A stretch of 64,000 bases of DNA. Origin: Bacteroidales bacterium. Lineage in GTDB: Bacteria > Bacteroidota > Bacteroidia > Bacteroidales > SM23-62. Below the pieces are notes generated by a model that was given only the letters and a program-made list of their open reading frames with translations, searched no databases and was not told where the DNA came from. The translations under genes were made by a program, and so were the position numbers. The stretch spans positions 1 to 64,000 of the forward strand of contig JADHVS010000002.1 of assembly GCA_016783865.1 (NCBI GenBank), given 5' to 3'. Shown here piece by piece: positions 43,370 to 53,700 of the stretch (within the stretch, counting starts at the first letter, position 1; the number at the start of each line of letters is the position of its first letter).

Positions 43370-44098
43370 TCAATCAAAAAGGCATTTATTGGAATGAACA
43401 AAATTCCCCCATATCAATTTAACAGTTTTATTAAAATTATAAAACTGAATGAAGGTTGAATCATGCCTTAGAAAATTATTTATAGAAGACTCAATATATG
43501 ATAGTTGTGCCATAGAATTTTTCCAGTATGGTTTCGCACTATCACACTGTAAATAATATTGATTTCTTAATCCCAAGCGAAATAACCCATATAAATCTTT
43601 TGCCCAAATATTTTGTAATTCGTAAGAGGACATTAGTTTGTTAGTTGCTTTCCTAATCCGCTCTTCACCCAATTTAATTGGCGACTGAGGCTGAGGATTA
43701 TCATCATTAAAATAGAGATCAAGCTTATCCCATATACTCTCACATAAATTACGAAGATCTTCTTTATCAACCTGCAACTTAAGTTTTTGATTCTCTTCTA
43801 TCAACGAAAAATGTTTTGCGGTCCTTGTACTATCAAAATGAGCAATTTTTTGATTTAGTTTATATTGATCCTCATTTAACGCTATCTGTTTTTTAACTAA
43901 ATCCAATTGAAGTCCAACAAGTATACTATCTCGTTTATATTTTTTGTCAGCTAAGCTCGAATTTTGATCAAGCTGAAGTTTTACCGAGTTAGACGTACTA
44001 CAAATTGCGTAGATTGCAATTGCAGCTACTAATATTTGAGGAATGGAATTTACTAATCCTACTTGTACAATTGCCTTGTTATACCAATGATTGCTCAT
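43370..44098 (-). CDS. Membrane-anchored coiled-coil protein of unknown function
   Basis: The 242-residue product has one N-terminal membrane helix (residues 19-36, SIPQILVAAIAIYAICST), then a long charged helix region likely to form a coiled coil (about 40-110: RDSILVGLQLDLVKKQIALN and onward), and a globular C-terminal half without known motifs. It is AT-rich. It stands between two copies of a direct repeat, and near a decayed mobile-element-like gene, so it may be cargo of an integrated element. I recognise no family. Confidence 0.65.
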   Translation of the reverse strand: MSNHWYNKAIVQVGLVNSIPQILVAAIAIYAICSTSNSVKLQLDQNSSLADKKYKRDSILVGLQLDLVKKQIALNEDQYKLNQKIAHFDSTRTAKHFSLIEENQKLKLQVDKEDLRNLCESIWDKLDLYFNDDNPQPQSPIKLGEERIRKATNKLMSSYELQNIWAKDLYGLFRLGLRNQYYLQCDSAKPYWKNSMAQLSYIESSINNFLRHDSTFIQFYNFNKTVKLIWGNFVHSNKCLFD

Positions 44099-44220
44099 AT
44101 TATATACTTATATACGAGATAAGATGATTGTTAACAAACAAATATAAGAAAACATAGAGTTGTTATGTAATCAAAGAACTAGTACGAACAAAAAAAAGGA
44201 GCCCCGGATCTTTCCGGGAC

Positions 44221-44433
44221 TCAAAAAAGCCAAAACTTGATTTTGTTTTCTAATTCCGGGATGCTTACATCAAAGAAACTTTTAAGAAAGTCGATGACCT
44301 TTTTGATGCTAGGCGTGAAACTGGTGGAGAAGTGTTCCCGTCGGAATCCCTCAGGTTCATCGAACAGTTGAAGTCGTTGGATGAGATCTGAAACTTCTCC
44401 AGCTCGATGCGGGTTTGCAAAAGCCATTGCCAT
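44221..44433 (-). pseudogene. Gene fragment, unknown
   Basis: A 70-codon frame ends FTPSIKKVIDFLKSFFDVSIPELENKIKFWLF and contains VSDLIQRLQLFDEPEGFRRE, which reads like protein. Its start has no family match and another open frame (44265-44462) overlaps it. It may be the end of a gene whose front is lost. The stretch 44099-44220 holds only a C/G-rich hairpin-like GGAGCCCCGGATCTTTCCGG segment. Confidence 0.35.
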
Positions 44434-44498
44434 TTGTTAATCATTAGCTGAAGGTTTTCCACCTTATGGATCCGCTTACCTTTTTGCCTGCCATAGTA

Positions 44499-44743
44499 TC
44501 AATTGAGAATTCTTTGTTTGCTTTCGAAATACATGATCAACGACTGCAGTATACCCGGGGCAGGTTTATCTCTTGGTCCCGGTAAAAGAGCTTGTCGTCT
44601 GCATGGGACACATCATCCCCTTTAGCAGCCGGCAGAAGAATCGCTCTGTAAACAATCTGGATCCCGTCGCTTGTCTGGCTATCGCGGTTATAAGTAGCGT
44701 ATATCAAAGAAAATGACTGGCCCTGTTGGATCAGCTTACGCAT
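44499..44743 (-). pseudogene. Frameshifted small mobile-element-type gene
   Basis: The first frame (from 44743) reads MRKLIQQGQSFSLIYATYN, DGIQIVYRAILLPAAKGDD, HADDKLFYRDQEINLPRV and then stops. Shifting by one base near 44555 gives QSLIMYFESKQRILN and a stop at 44499-44501, which is the kind of end this family should have (PRxxxQxLIxYF). A one-base indel is the likely cause. Small proteins beginning KLIQQG-FSL are, from memory, encoded in Bacteroidetes integrative elements; function unknown. Confidence 0.5.
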
Positions 44744-44779
44744 CTGACGAATTGCCTAGTACAAATCGAGCGTTTCGAC

Positions 44780-44825
44780 CATGAGGCAAACATAGAATCA
44801 GGGGAATGGAAAATAAAGAACAAGG
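44780..44825. repeat. Direct repeat copy 2
   Basis: The second copy of the 46-base repeat at 43289, immediately downstream (minus strand) of the receiver gene at 44830. Confidence 0.75.
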
Positions 44826-44829
44826 GAAA

Positions 44830-45216
44830 TCAGGATTTGCTCCCGGGCAAATAGTGATCAACTAGTTTTAATAATTTTTCCTTGCTGATCGGTTTATCGT
44901 ATGCCTCCACGCAACCGCTCTCCAATGCTTCCTCCAGGGACTCCTCCCAGGTAGCTGTCAAAGCTACAATTGGCAGATCCGGGCGAAACTCAAGGATTTT
45001 TTTTGTTGCGGTGAAGCCATCCATAACCGGCATACATAAATCCATAAGGACCAGCTTAATAGTTGGGATTCTCCGGCAAATCTCAATAGCTTCAAGTCCG
45101 TTTGATGCGTGGAGTATCTCGTAATCGTACTTGATAAATACAATCCGAACATATTCAAAATTGATTACCTCATCGTCAACAACAAGAATAGCAATTCTAT
45201 CAGGGATGGATTCCAT
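44830..45216 (-). CDS. Single-domain response regulator (receiver only)
   Basis: The 128-residue product is a bare receiver: ILVVDDEVINFEYV near 9-22, phospho-acceptor Asp in LVLMDLCMPVMDGFTATKKI near 59, Thr in IVALTATW near 87, Lys in EAYDKPISKEKL near 109. The layout of MDLCMPVMDG resembles receivers that end hybrid kinases, so it may be the detached end of one or a shuttle protein. No kinase is adjacent. It lies between a decayed element gene and HigBA. Confidence 0.82.
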   Translation of the reverse strand: MESIPDRIAILVVDDEVINFEYVRIVFIKYDYEILHASNGLEAIEICRRIPTIKLVLMDLCMPVMDGFTATKKILEFRPDLPIVALTATWEESLEEALESGCVEAYDKPISKEKLLKLVDHYLPGSKS

Positions 45217-45278
45217 AGTTCTTTTTACTGTTATTTTCGCCTTTAAGTTACGGCCGATTTGTCAGAGAACAGATATGC

Positions 45279-45348
45279 AAGGGCGCTGGCCAACGCCTTT
45301 CTTTTTTGCAACTTCTTTCTTTTGCATGATTGGAAAGAAAAAAGTTGC
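45279..45348. terminator. Hairpin pair downstream of higA
   Basis: AAGGGCG and CGCCTTT (45279-45300) form a stem with a following T run (plus strand). Next to it GCAACTTCTTTC (45308-45319) pairs with the end of GAAAGAAAAAAGTTGC (45333-45348). The second resembles the T/A-rich hairpins of the ssb modules at 50.6, 57.1 and 59.9 kb. Confidence 0.5.
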
Positions 45349-45362
45349 CCGGGAATTTAACT

Positions 45363-45818
45363 TTAATGCGTCAATTCGACTTCTTTGGGCGTATTCATAA
45401 CGCTTGCATTCCTTAAATGAGAATTTGCGGGGTTTATTAATTTGTAAGGCCGGTTAAATGCCTCCTGTGAGACTTTGAAATATCCGGAAAGGATCCGGAT
45501 TATCTCCTTGGACAACCCTTTTTTATAATTTAAAATATCTGAAACCAATCCTTTGCTCACCCCTAATATTCCGACCAGGTCTTTTGCTTTTAAATTATGG
45601 TCATGCATCAGAGAGTGGAGCAATTCAATGGGATTGACATCATTGAGGGTAGAATGTTCAGCATCCCATTTCTCAATTAACAACGTGAGCATTTCAATCT
45701 CATCCCTGGTATCCTTGCTGTTGGCATTGTCTTCCAGCAAATCCTTCAGCGCTTTGCAGTACATGTTGTACTGGGTTGAAGATTTGATCACAGTGTATTT
45801 TAAAGTTTTCATTTCCAA
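45363..45818 (-). CDS. higA: HigA-type antitoxin
   Basis: A 151-residue helix-turn-helix protein. The N-terminal half (KSSTQYNMYCKALKDLLEDN) is the conserved HigA lead region; the XRE-type DNA-binding part is LLHSLMHDHNLKAKDLVGIL, then SKGLVSDILNYKKGLSKEII near 103-122. It follows the toxin gene after 5 bases, toxin first as in Hig systems. It would bind HigB and repress the operon at the palindrome 46182-46198. Intact. Confidence 0.9.
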   Translation of the reverse strand: MEMKTLKYTVIKSSTQYNMYCKALKDLLEDNANSKDTRDEIEMLTLLIEKWDAEHSTLNDVNPIELLHSLMHDHNLKAKDLVGILGVSKGLVSDILNYKKGLSKEIIRILSGYFKVSQEAFNRPYKLINPANSHLRNASVMNTPKEVELTH

Positions 45819-45823
45819 AAGGG

Positions 45824-46156
45824 TTAATATACATTGACAGTATATTGTTCTCCATGAACACAGAGTTCATCGTATTCTGTATGTGTGCCGATCCAACAAA
45901 CAAACAGGTGAACCTGAGTGAGACCAAAATGATATTTACAAATCATACGGTAAGTATTACCTGCAATGTCAAACACAACCCTGTTACTTCCGCTACCTAA
46001 GAGATCTGCTGAGCCAAACGTTTGTTTCATATCTTGAGGTATGTCCCAATCTGCATATTGAATGGCAGTCAACCAATTCTCAAACGAACTTTTTCCAGGG
46101 GCATGACCATCCACATAATCCTGAATCGTCTGCTTCTTTATTAAATGAACTCTCAT
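45824..46156 (-). CDS. higB: HigB-type toxin
   Basis: About 110 residues of the HigB/RelE-like family that starts MRVHLIKKQTI. Marks are SFENWLTAIQYADWDIPQDM near 27-46, LGSGSNRVVFDIAGNTYRMI near 57-76 and VHLFVCWIGTHTEYDELC near 85-102. Relatives cleave mRNA on the ribosome. The ATG at 46156 gives the usual family start; the longer reading from 46168 would overlap the -7 box TATCTTTG. With higA it forms a complete module next to a restriction-modification gene. Confidence 0.9.
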   Translation of the reverse strand: MRVHLIKKQTIQDYVDGHAPGKSSFENWLTAIQYADWDIPQDMKQTFGSADLLGSGSNRVVFDIAGNTYRMICKYHFGLTQVHLFVCWIGTHTEYDELCVHGEQYTVNVY

Positions 46157-46157
46157 G

Positions 46158-46198
46158 CAAAGATACATTATTTTTTCAAATGTTCACCTTTTGTAAAC
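46158..46198 (-). promoter_or_regulatory. higBA promoter and candidate operator
   Basis: On the minus strand TATCTTTG (46158-46165) fits the -7 element and touches the start codon, so the transcript would be leaderless. The imperfect palindrome GTTCAC-N5-GTAAAC (46182-46198) lies about 20 bases upstream and is a candidate HigA site. Confidence 0.45.
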
Positions 46199-46246
46199 AA
46201 ATTTATTTCTGTAGCGCCTTATAGTATCTTAAAAAAGCCTCACTGT

Positions 46247-49200
46247 TCATCCATTCTCCACAATCTTAATCTCCTCTTCCGTCAATCCGTATAAGTCATA
46301 AACCAGGTGGTCAATCTCTTTGTCAGTAGTATCAGTCCTGGCTTTTATTTTCTGAGCGTTTTGAGATTCCTGTAAAAAGTAACCTTCCCATTCCGCTTCT
46401 TCGGACAGTGATATTTTTGTCTTCTTTTTTGCAAGCTCTCTGATGAACTCTCCATAAGAAAGTAAATACCAATCTTGGAGTTTGTTGGACAAATCTTGTA
46501 ACTCAAATTTTCGCTGAAGAGTTCTTTGGAATTTTTGCGAAATCTCCTGTAATTCTTTATTTAGAGAAATCATCAAGACTGCTTTTTCTATCAACAGCTG
46601 TTGATCTGCATCAACTAATTTATCTGGTAAAGGGAAAGATAACAAATTATTTACGTTTAGTTTAGGGAACGCTGTTCGATCAAGATTAACATTGGTTGAT
46701 CTGAAAAAGGAAGCACATAATTTGATGCCTAAGATTGCTAATAGAACATGAAGATTAATGTCTGAATCCTTTTGCAATAGAAAATTGAACACATCTGTAT
46801 TGTTAATTAGTGTCTCTTCCGTGTAAACAGCGTCGATCTTTTCTTTTGATAGAATTCTGTTAATCAAAATTCTTGGACGAGTAAATATTTCAAACTTACG
46901 CGGTGCAGCTAAATTTTTCCCATATTTGATATATTCCTTTGTTGGACGTATAAGATATCTTTGAACATGTCCTGCTCCAATTAGTGGATAGTAAGAATCA
47001 TCTATTTTTGTATCAGAATGATAGATCTTACCATTCATCATTTCTCTTGTTTGTGTTGGTATTCCTTTCCCCTTTTCATAAGGTTTCATACCCATGTAAC
47101 CCTCAAGCAAATCTCCAGCCGTTTGCTTGCCATTCAGTTTAATTCTTTTTTGAAAAGAAACCTGAATTATTTGATTAATATCGTTTATTCCTATTTTCTC
47201 ACAGTACTCCCAATTTCCCAGGTTCAAGGCTATTAATCTTTCTCCAATTGTTTTAATTTGGTTGCTAATGGTTTTAATATCTGATTCTTTTGGGAATACA
47301 GGATTTGTCGTTTTCATCCCTGTAATCAGTAAAGTATCTACATTGGCATCTTCAAAAACTTGATAAAGATTAATGATTTCTAAGACTTCGTTTCTATTAA
47401 AAACGATATTTCGTAAAATTGCATCATATTTTGTGGAAAGCCAATAATTCGGAATTATCAGGCCATATAAAGAGTTATCCTTAAGTAAATCAAAGGTTTT
47501 CTCTATGAAAACACCATATGTATTTATCTGATATTCTGCGCTTTTATACTTTTTATAAATAGCTTGTTTTGTAGATTCATTTAATGCTGTTGATTGGACG
47601 TATGGGGGATTCCCAATCACTACATCAAATCCGCCCTTTTCAAATACTTGTGAAAATGCTTCGTGCCAGTTAAATGCTTTATCTCGGGCAACTGCCGGGT
47701 CATCAATCAGTGAGTTTCCGCATTTGATATTGTTGCTAAGGTCATTCAGTTTACGGTTGGGTTGGGCTGTTCTTAACCACAAAGAGAGTTTAGCTATTTC
47801 AACACTCTCTTCATTTAAATCTACTCCAAACAAATTATTCTCCAGGATACTCTTATTCAAATCACTGAATACCAGTGCATCGCCAAACAGTTTAGCCTGT
47901 AATTCATCTATGTATCTATGCTCATTGATCAAAAAATCCAGAGCCTGGTTTAGAAAAGCCCCGGAGCCGCAAGCAGGATCGCAAACTGTCAATTGTAATA
48001 ACCAGGTTCTGTATCCCGTTAGCTTGTCAACGAAAACCTGTTTGGTTTTAATCTGCCTTCTCTTATCAGTTGTATAGTCTTCATCCTTAATCTGAAGTTC
48101 GGCTTTTTTCTCATCACAAAGTCTCCCCAAAGTACTTTCAACAATGTACTTTGTAATGTACTTTGGAGTATAAAATACACCGTCTTTTTTTCGTTTTGTT
48201 TTGGACTTGTCAATTTCCAGACCTTCAAGTTGAGCCTTTATTTCGTCCAACTCATTCAATGAATTTTCAAAAATATGCCCTAAAATATTGACATCGATCT
48301 CACTTGCAAAATCATACTCAGAGAGGTTTTTCGTGTGTTCAAAAAGCAATTCATCATCAATGTTAATGGTATCTAGGATCTTATCCGGTTTAAACAAGCC
48401 GCCATTGTATGCATAAACATCGTATCGTTTACCTTTATAGCCTGTATTCAGGTATTCAAAATACTTTTTAAACCGGTCGTACAAAGGAATTTCCACATCT
48501 CTTTCTTGCAAGTCTCTCCAATCATTTAATACCAGCCTCACAGAATTAGGTGGTAATAAAAGCCGGTCTTCAGCAAAAAACAAGAATAAAAACCGGTCCA
48601 ATAACTTTTGCGATTTTTTAAAGAGTGTTAAAGCATCATACTGAGGATTAAGCCTAACTAAATTCTGATGCAACTCTCTTTTAAACAAGGAGTAATCTTT
48701 ATAAAGAATTTTTGTAATCTCATCCTCTTGACTGATGGATTCATCCTTTATTCTTTGGGGGATATTTTGCTGAACATTGCAATACGCCAGACAAAGCCAA
48801 AGCAATTCAAATTCCGTATCTGTCAGTGTAAATAAGTTAAACTCAAGATACTCAATGGCATTATCGATATAAAAACGAATCTTCTCGAAATTTGAGGTAA
48901 TGACATATACGCATTCTTGTTGGTTATTTTTATACCCGAATGCCTGGTTTTCGATCTTGCTCAGATCCGTGGTGTCGGTACCTTTTAATTCGATGACACC
49001 TTTCACAGCTCCATCAATAATGATAGCTCCATCAGCCTTTTTACTGTCCTTAATGTTCTTGTACTCGGTAGTAAGATTATGAGCTGGCTCCGGATAAAGG
49101 GTATATCTAAGTATGTTCACAAACAACTCTCGCAGAAAGCCTTCTTGAAACTGTTCTTCCTTCGCCTCCCTGATATTCTGCTGCCGATCAGGATTATGAA

Positions 49201-49294
49201 AATACTCCTTGAACTTTATGTATAAGGCATCTACTGCCTGTTTATCTATGGCCGCAAGATATTTGTTGATTACAGAATTTTGAAAGAAGGACAT
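46247..49294 (-). CDS. Type IIG restriction-modification enzyme (Eco57I-like)
   Basis: A 1015-residue fusion of nuclease and adenine methyltransferase. N-terminal PD-(D/E)XK region: DGAIIIDGAVKGVIELKG near 85-104. Methyltransferase SAM motif LTVCDPACGSGAFLNQALDF near 436-455 and catalytic FDVVIGNPPYVQ near 554-565 (NPPY type, N6-adenine). The C-terminal third (KPYEKGKGIPTQTREM; YYPLIGAGHVQRYL; RPRILINRIL) is a TaqI/Eco57I-type specificity part. One protein both cuts and protects. Length is usual. It lies next to HigBA, forming a small defence cluster. Recognition site unknown. Confidence 0.88.
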   Translation of the reverse strand: MSFFQNSVINKYLAAIDKQAVDALYIKFKEYFHNPDRQQNIREAKEEQFQEGFLRELFVNILRYTLYPEPAHNLTTEYKNIKDSKKADGAIIIDGAVKGVIELKGTDTTDLSKIENQAFGYKNNQQECVYVITSNFEKIRFYIDNAIEYLEFNLFTLTDTEFELLWLCLAYCNVQQNIPQRIKDESISQEDEITKILYKDYSLFKRELHQNLVRLNPQYDALTLFKKSQKLLDRFLFLFFAEDRLLLPPNSVRLVLNDWRDLQERDVEIPLYDRFKKYFEYLNTGYKGKRYDVYAYNGGLFKPDKILDTINIDDELLFEHTKNLSEYDFASEIDVNILGHIFENSLNELDEIKAQLEGLEIDKSKTKRKKDGVFYTPKYITKYIVESTLGRLCDEKKAELQIKDEDYTTDKRRQIKTKQVFVDKLTGYRTWLLQLTVCDPACGSGAFLNQALDFLINEHRYIDELQAKLFGDALVFSDLNKSILENNLFGVDLNEESVEIAKLSLWLRTAQPNRKLNDLSNNIKCGNSLIDDPAVARDKAFNWHEAFSQVFEKGGFDVVIGNPPYVQSTALNESTKQAIYKKYKSAEYQINTYGVFIEKTFDLLKDNSLYGLIIPNYWLSTKYDAILRNIVFNRNEVLEIINLYQVFEDANVDTLLITGMKTTNPVFPKESDIKTISNQIKTIGERLIALNLGNWEYCEKIGINDINQIIQVSFQKRIKLNGKQTAGDLLEGYMGMKPYEKGKGIPTQTREMMNGKIYHSDTKIDDSYYPLIGAGHVQRYLIRPTKEYIKYGKNLAAPRKFEIFTRPRILINRILSKEKIDAVYTEETLINNTDVFNFLLQKDSDINLHVLLAILGIKLCASFFRSTNVNLDRTAFPKLNVNNLLSFPLPDKLVDADQQLLIEKAVLMISLNKELQEISQKFQRTLQRKFELQDLSNKLQDWYLLSYGEFIRELAKKKTKISLSEEAEWEGYFLQESQNAQKIKARTDTTDKEIDHLVYDLYGLTEEEIKIVENG

Positions 49295-49352
49295 ATGTGC
49301 TGATAATTATATTTAGCTAATCAACTTATGATTGGTAATATATTTATTCTCT

Positions 49353-49865
49353 TTACTTTATTTGTCTACTAGCACTATCAGCGACAGTATCATGCAGAAT
49401 AGTAGTCGAACTCTCATAGACTTCTTTATGGACTGCTCTTCTTTCACAGGTCGAAAGATATCCAATTAAAATTGATCCAGGTACTGTAATCAATAGCAAA
49501 GTCAGTAATTTTTGAGTAAAATTCATTTTATGGAAGATTGTATCTTTCTTTGAGTAGGAAATTATAAATTTATCTAAAACATTGAGTTTTATAAATGTAT
49601 CCTGTGCTAGATATGAATTTAGATGTTGCGATTGAATCTGATAATTTGCTTTAGTTTTAATTTCATTTCTATCATATCTTGAGAGTTTACATAAATCAAA
49701 GCTGTCATTAAATTTATAGGTTTCGAATTTAGGTTGGTTGCCCGTTAACATAAAGTTTAACAGGTGAAAGCCATGAAATTCTCTAATCTTCCCATTATCA
49801 ATAACAATATAAAAAGTTATTGGGCCAAGACTTATATTCTGTCTAAAGTAGAGTTTCTTCTTCAT
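49353..49865 (-). CDS. Membrane-associated protein of unknown function
   Basis: The 170-residue product opens with a beta-rich soluble region (LYFRQNISLGPITFYIVIDN) and has one likely membrane helix near 121-140 (KLLTLLLITVPGSILIGYLS), followed by a short outside tail with a Cys. AT-rich. It lies upstream of the type IIG gene on the same strand (58 bases). I know no relative. It could be co-inherited with the restriction enzyme. Confidence 0.6.
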   Translation of the reverse strand: MKKKLYFRQNISLGPITFYIVIDNGKIREFHGFHLLNFMLTGNQPKFETYKFNDSFDLCKLSRYDRNEIKTKANYQIQSQHLNSYLAQDTFIKLNVLDKFIISYSKKDTIFHKMNFTQKLLTLLLITVPGSILIGYLSTCERRAVHKEVYESSTTILHDTVADSASRQIK

Positions 49866-50004
49866 ATTGGTAAATCTCTATGTACAAAATTTCAATTTTT
49901 ATTTTTTGATTAATATAACTACTCCCATTTTCTTTCTTCATGTATCAAAACTAATAAATATTATGATCAGCCATATCTCAAAAATGATTGAACTTGAAAA
50001 CCCA

Positions 50005-50040
50005 TGCCCTTAGGATTTGCTGAGGCATCTGGCACGCCTA
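50005..50040. repeat. Module A spacer remnant
   Basis: GGATTTGCTGAGGCATCTGGCACGCC (about 50012-50038 region) resembles the spacer that separates radC and ssb at 56207-56240 and precedes ssb at 59472-59509. No ssb follows here. The flank 49866-50004 holds nothing recognisable. Confidence 0.45.
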
Positions 50041-50048
50041 TTACTTAT

Positions 50049-50459
50049 TTAGAGACATCCTTCATCCGAGAAGGAATAAAACCGGTCATCCCCTACGATG
50101 ATATGATCCAGGACAGCCACATCGAGCAACAATCCGCAATCTTTGATCTTCCTGGTAATCTTAGTATCGGCATCACTAGGTATTGTGTTGCCACTAGGGT
50201 GGTTGTGACAAAGGATGATGCCGGAGGCATGAGCCAGAAGAGCCGTCTGAAAGACGATCTTGGGATCCACAACTGTACCGGATGTGCCTCCCTTGGAGAC
50301 CCACTTGAACCCGAGGCACTTGTTTGCCCGGTTCAATAGAAGCACCCCGAAGGATTCCACGTGATCCGTACCATCCTGCCACAGTAGCCGGAAGATCTCA
50401 TAGGCATCCTGTGACCGGCGGATCGTCTTGCGTTCTGATGCAGGGATACGGTTAACATC
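50049..50459 (-). pseudogene. N-terminally truncated radC (JAB domain), module A
   Basis: The frame reads VNRIPASERKTIRRSQDAYE, GVLLLNRANKCLGFKWVSKG, TSGTVVDPKIVFQTALLA and the JAMM motif CHNHPSGNTIPSDAD, ending FYSFSDEGCL. It matches the intact copy at 56257 from residue about 18 on. The first 15-17 residues are missing: the frame runs without an ATG into leader-like sequence with a GA-rich run near 50460-50520, where a deletion has joined the leader to the gene. It may still be translated from a later GTG (50360). Confidence 0.7.
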
Positions 50460-50474
50460 CGGCCGCCAACGGCA

Positions 50475-50645
50475 TTTGCCATCGGATCCATATAGGTAAA
50501 TTGAAACAGAGAGAGAAAGAGAAAAGGTGAAGGATTTTTACTCCTTCTCCCCAAAAAGTTGCTCAACCCGGAGGATCAAAAATCCGAAGGGATGCTTCTT
50601 TTTGCTTCTTTTTCCCAGCAGGAGATTAGAGAGAAAAAGAAGAGA
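50475..50645. repeat. Module A distal leader element
   Basis: CATATAGGTAA, GAGAGAGAAA, AAAAAGTTGC and CTTCTTTTTCCC (50605-50616) with GAGAAAAAGAAG (50631-50642) occur in the same order as in modules B and C. The final pair is a hairpin with one mismatch. This is the remainder of a longer leader; the 77-base core is missing. Confidence 0.6.
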
Positions 50646-50719
50646 TTTATATTTCTATTTAATGCAAATTTTTGATTTTCAGAATGAAATAGCTTTCTTA
50701 ATCCTAAAAATCAAACTGG

Positions 50720-53700
50720 TTACTCAAGAACCGTCAGTTTTTTAGTATCTGAGATCTCACTATCTACAATCAACGCGTATAAATATAATCCCGGTTTTAA
50801 ACGAGAATTTGTATAGGCAAAATGCTGTGTCCCCTTCGGAATAACTCCTAAATCAACAACATCTAATTTTCTGCCAAATAAATCATAAATGGTAATACAT
50901 ACATGAGCACTTTTCTCAAGTATATACCATATCTCGGTAGATGTTGTAAATGGATTTGGAACATTTTGGATTAATTCTCCATAGGATAATGCTCTAATAT
51001 TCTCAAGCAATTCCTTACTCTTGCGGTCGCCTGGTATTAGGGTCAACAATGAATCTCTATAGTTATAAAACACAGATTCACTTTTCGGAATGTATTGTTT
51101 AAGACTTCCTTCGTATAATGATTTTGTTCCAGAGTTCTCCATTAACAGATAAGTATATCCCAAGTCAATTATGGCAAATACGCTATCATTAAGATTCTCA
51201 GGATTCATGATTATATTTTCATACCAGGTTATAGCTTCAGGCCAATTTTCGAGAACAATATTGCACTTATTGGCAAAAAAGCCTGCAACACGTGTTAATG
51301 TAGAATCACCGTTGATAGAATCGTTTGATAGGTAATACTGTTTGAGCGCTTGATAATCATTTCCGGCAAAATGTTCTACTCTGAATAATTCCTTTATAGA
51401 TTCCTTCGCAAAAGATGAGCTGGGATATTGTTCAATAACAGACTGAAATGTTGATTTTGCAGTGGAATAATTTCCAGCCTCGAATTCCGCTTCGCCCTGG
51501 TAAAATAGACTCTCTGCTGGATCAGGGTCAGGAGGAGGTGGAGGAGTTCCTCCTGGACACCACACGTCATCATAACCAGCATAATTTTGATATGGGTATA
51601 GATCCTGTTGATAGTAAAATCCATTCCCCCAGCAATTATATCTAACATCCATTATTGGACCTACTTCGCGATCCCAGTAAACCAGATACTCTGAATTGGG
51701 AGCATTGTCATCATCTTTAATAATATTATAGTGAAATGAGTAGGGAAAGCTATATCTGGAAGCATATACTTCGTAAAAGTCATTGTCTTTAATATTCTGT
51801 GTATTGTAGTAAATAGTTGCCTCTGGATTCCCATCTAAAAGTGTATAGCTTTCATTGAGTAATCTTAGCCCATCCTCATTATTATAAATGTGGTTATTTA
51901 AGATTCTGCCTGATGAATTATAGAGGATCATCCCAGTATTTGCGCAATCTGTGATATGGTTATTCGCCAAGACTTGATAGTTTGGATATGCATGACCACC
52001 ACCTGTATAGTATAATTCGATCCCATTGAGATAATACTGTATGTCATTAGCATATACGTAATATTTATCATAATCAAGCAGATGAATGGCTGCATATGTT
52101 TGATTTGATGTGAATAAACATTCCTCAACTTTTGCCATTAAATCCGAATTGTTGGTTTGTTCTTGAAGAAACAATCCTGAATAAGTGAAGGTAGAATTTT
52201 CAAAAGTAATGTTCCCAGTATTTGAATAAATATATCCACAGTGTGTAAAATCTGAACTAGTGATATTTACCGTGGGACTAGTGAAATTTATATTTGAATA
52301 ATTGAATACACAGTTGCTAATATTCAATGTATTACATGTAGAATTAAAATTAGTATAGTTTAATTCTACATCATCCATTGAAGTTACTATAGCAGTACTT
52401 TTTAGGTCAATACCACCAAAATAATTTGCTCCTTCGTCTCTATTAAAAATAGTGCCTGTAGTGGTAAAGTTAAAAGTTAATGCTCCTTCCACTTCAATTA
52501 CATTATTGTTGCTTCCAAAAACTTGAACATCATCTCCAAAAATCATTTGTGCGCCATTTTCAACAACAAGGTGAGCATCATTAATTAAATATACTTTTGC
52601 ATCATATAATACAAGCTGAACATTGGGTTCGATATTTACATTTTTAGATATTCCGATTATACCCGTAAGATAATTTGTCCCTGCATCTGTAATATCTTCC
52701 CATAAAAGAATTGGATATTTAAAAGAAGTCCTTGCGGCTATCTCCTCCGGGTCACTATTGACAGGAGTCTCGGGACCCAAACCTGAATATGAATTCGAAT
52801 CCATCGAGCCATTTAAATCTAACCAATTAAATGCCTCTGAGAAAGAAATTATATTGTCCTGATTACCACCATACAATGTTGGATCATCTCCATATAGAAA
52901 AAATTGTTTATCAGGATCAGGCGGTCTTGGATCTGCCGGAAGGTAGCTATACCAATTCCGTTCCTGAATAGATTGATCAGGGGGACTCTCCCCATTACAA
53001 ACCGAATACATATGAAAGAAAAATTCACTATGATGATATTCTTCGTACAAATAAAACTCATTCTCAGCAATATCCTCGTTGGTTTTTTCATTATGATGTG
53101 GGAATGGAGGTGGAGTTTCCACGAATGGGTCAAGACATAATCCATCTGCCCTATGCCCTTTTTGGGAAGAGTCTGAGCAAGAAGTAAATAATATTTTCGA
53201 ACTTTCATCAGAAATTACCTCAAGCTCTTCAGCAAATCCACCAGAACCACAGGATACCATCCATACGACTATCTTCCCAGCATTAATACCATCCAACCAA
53301 TCAGCCAGATCAATATCTGATACAGAGCCATCTCGCAACCAGAAAACAGATTGTCCATTACTATCAAATCCCCCATGACTGAAAATAAAAATAAATAGAA
53401 AATCACTCTCATTAAGACCATTCAGTGAGTTCATCACTGAAATAAAATACGGAATTGTTGCTTCATATTCGACTAATCCAAGTTGTACATAATTTGGATT
53501 ATAGTCTGGCCCAGCAAAATCTTCTCCTTCGTCATACAAAACAAAAATATTCTCTGATAAGAATCCGTTTTTTTCTAGTAATTTATTCATCAGAAAAGTA
53601 TCATGCCAAAACTCATTTGTAGGATAATCAGGTTGTGGCCATATATGGCCAGGTGGCACTATATCATCTCCTTCAGGAGTTGGATCACCTGTTAATATTA

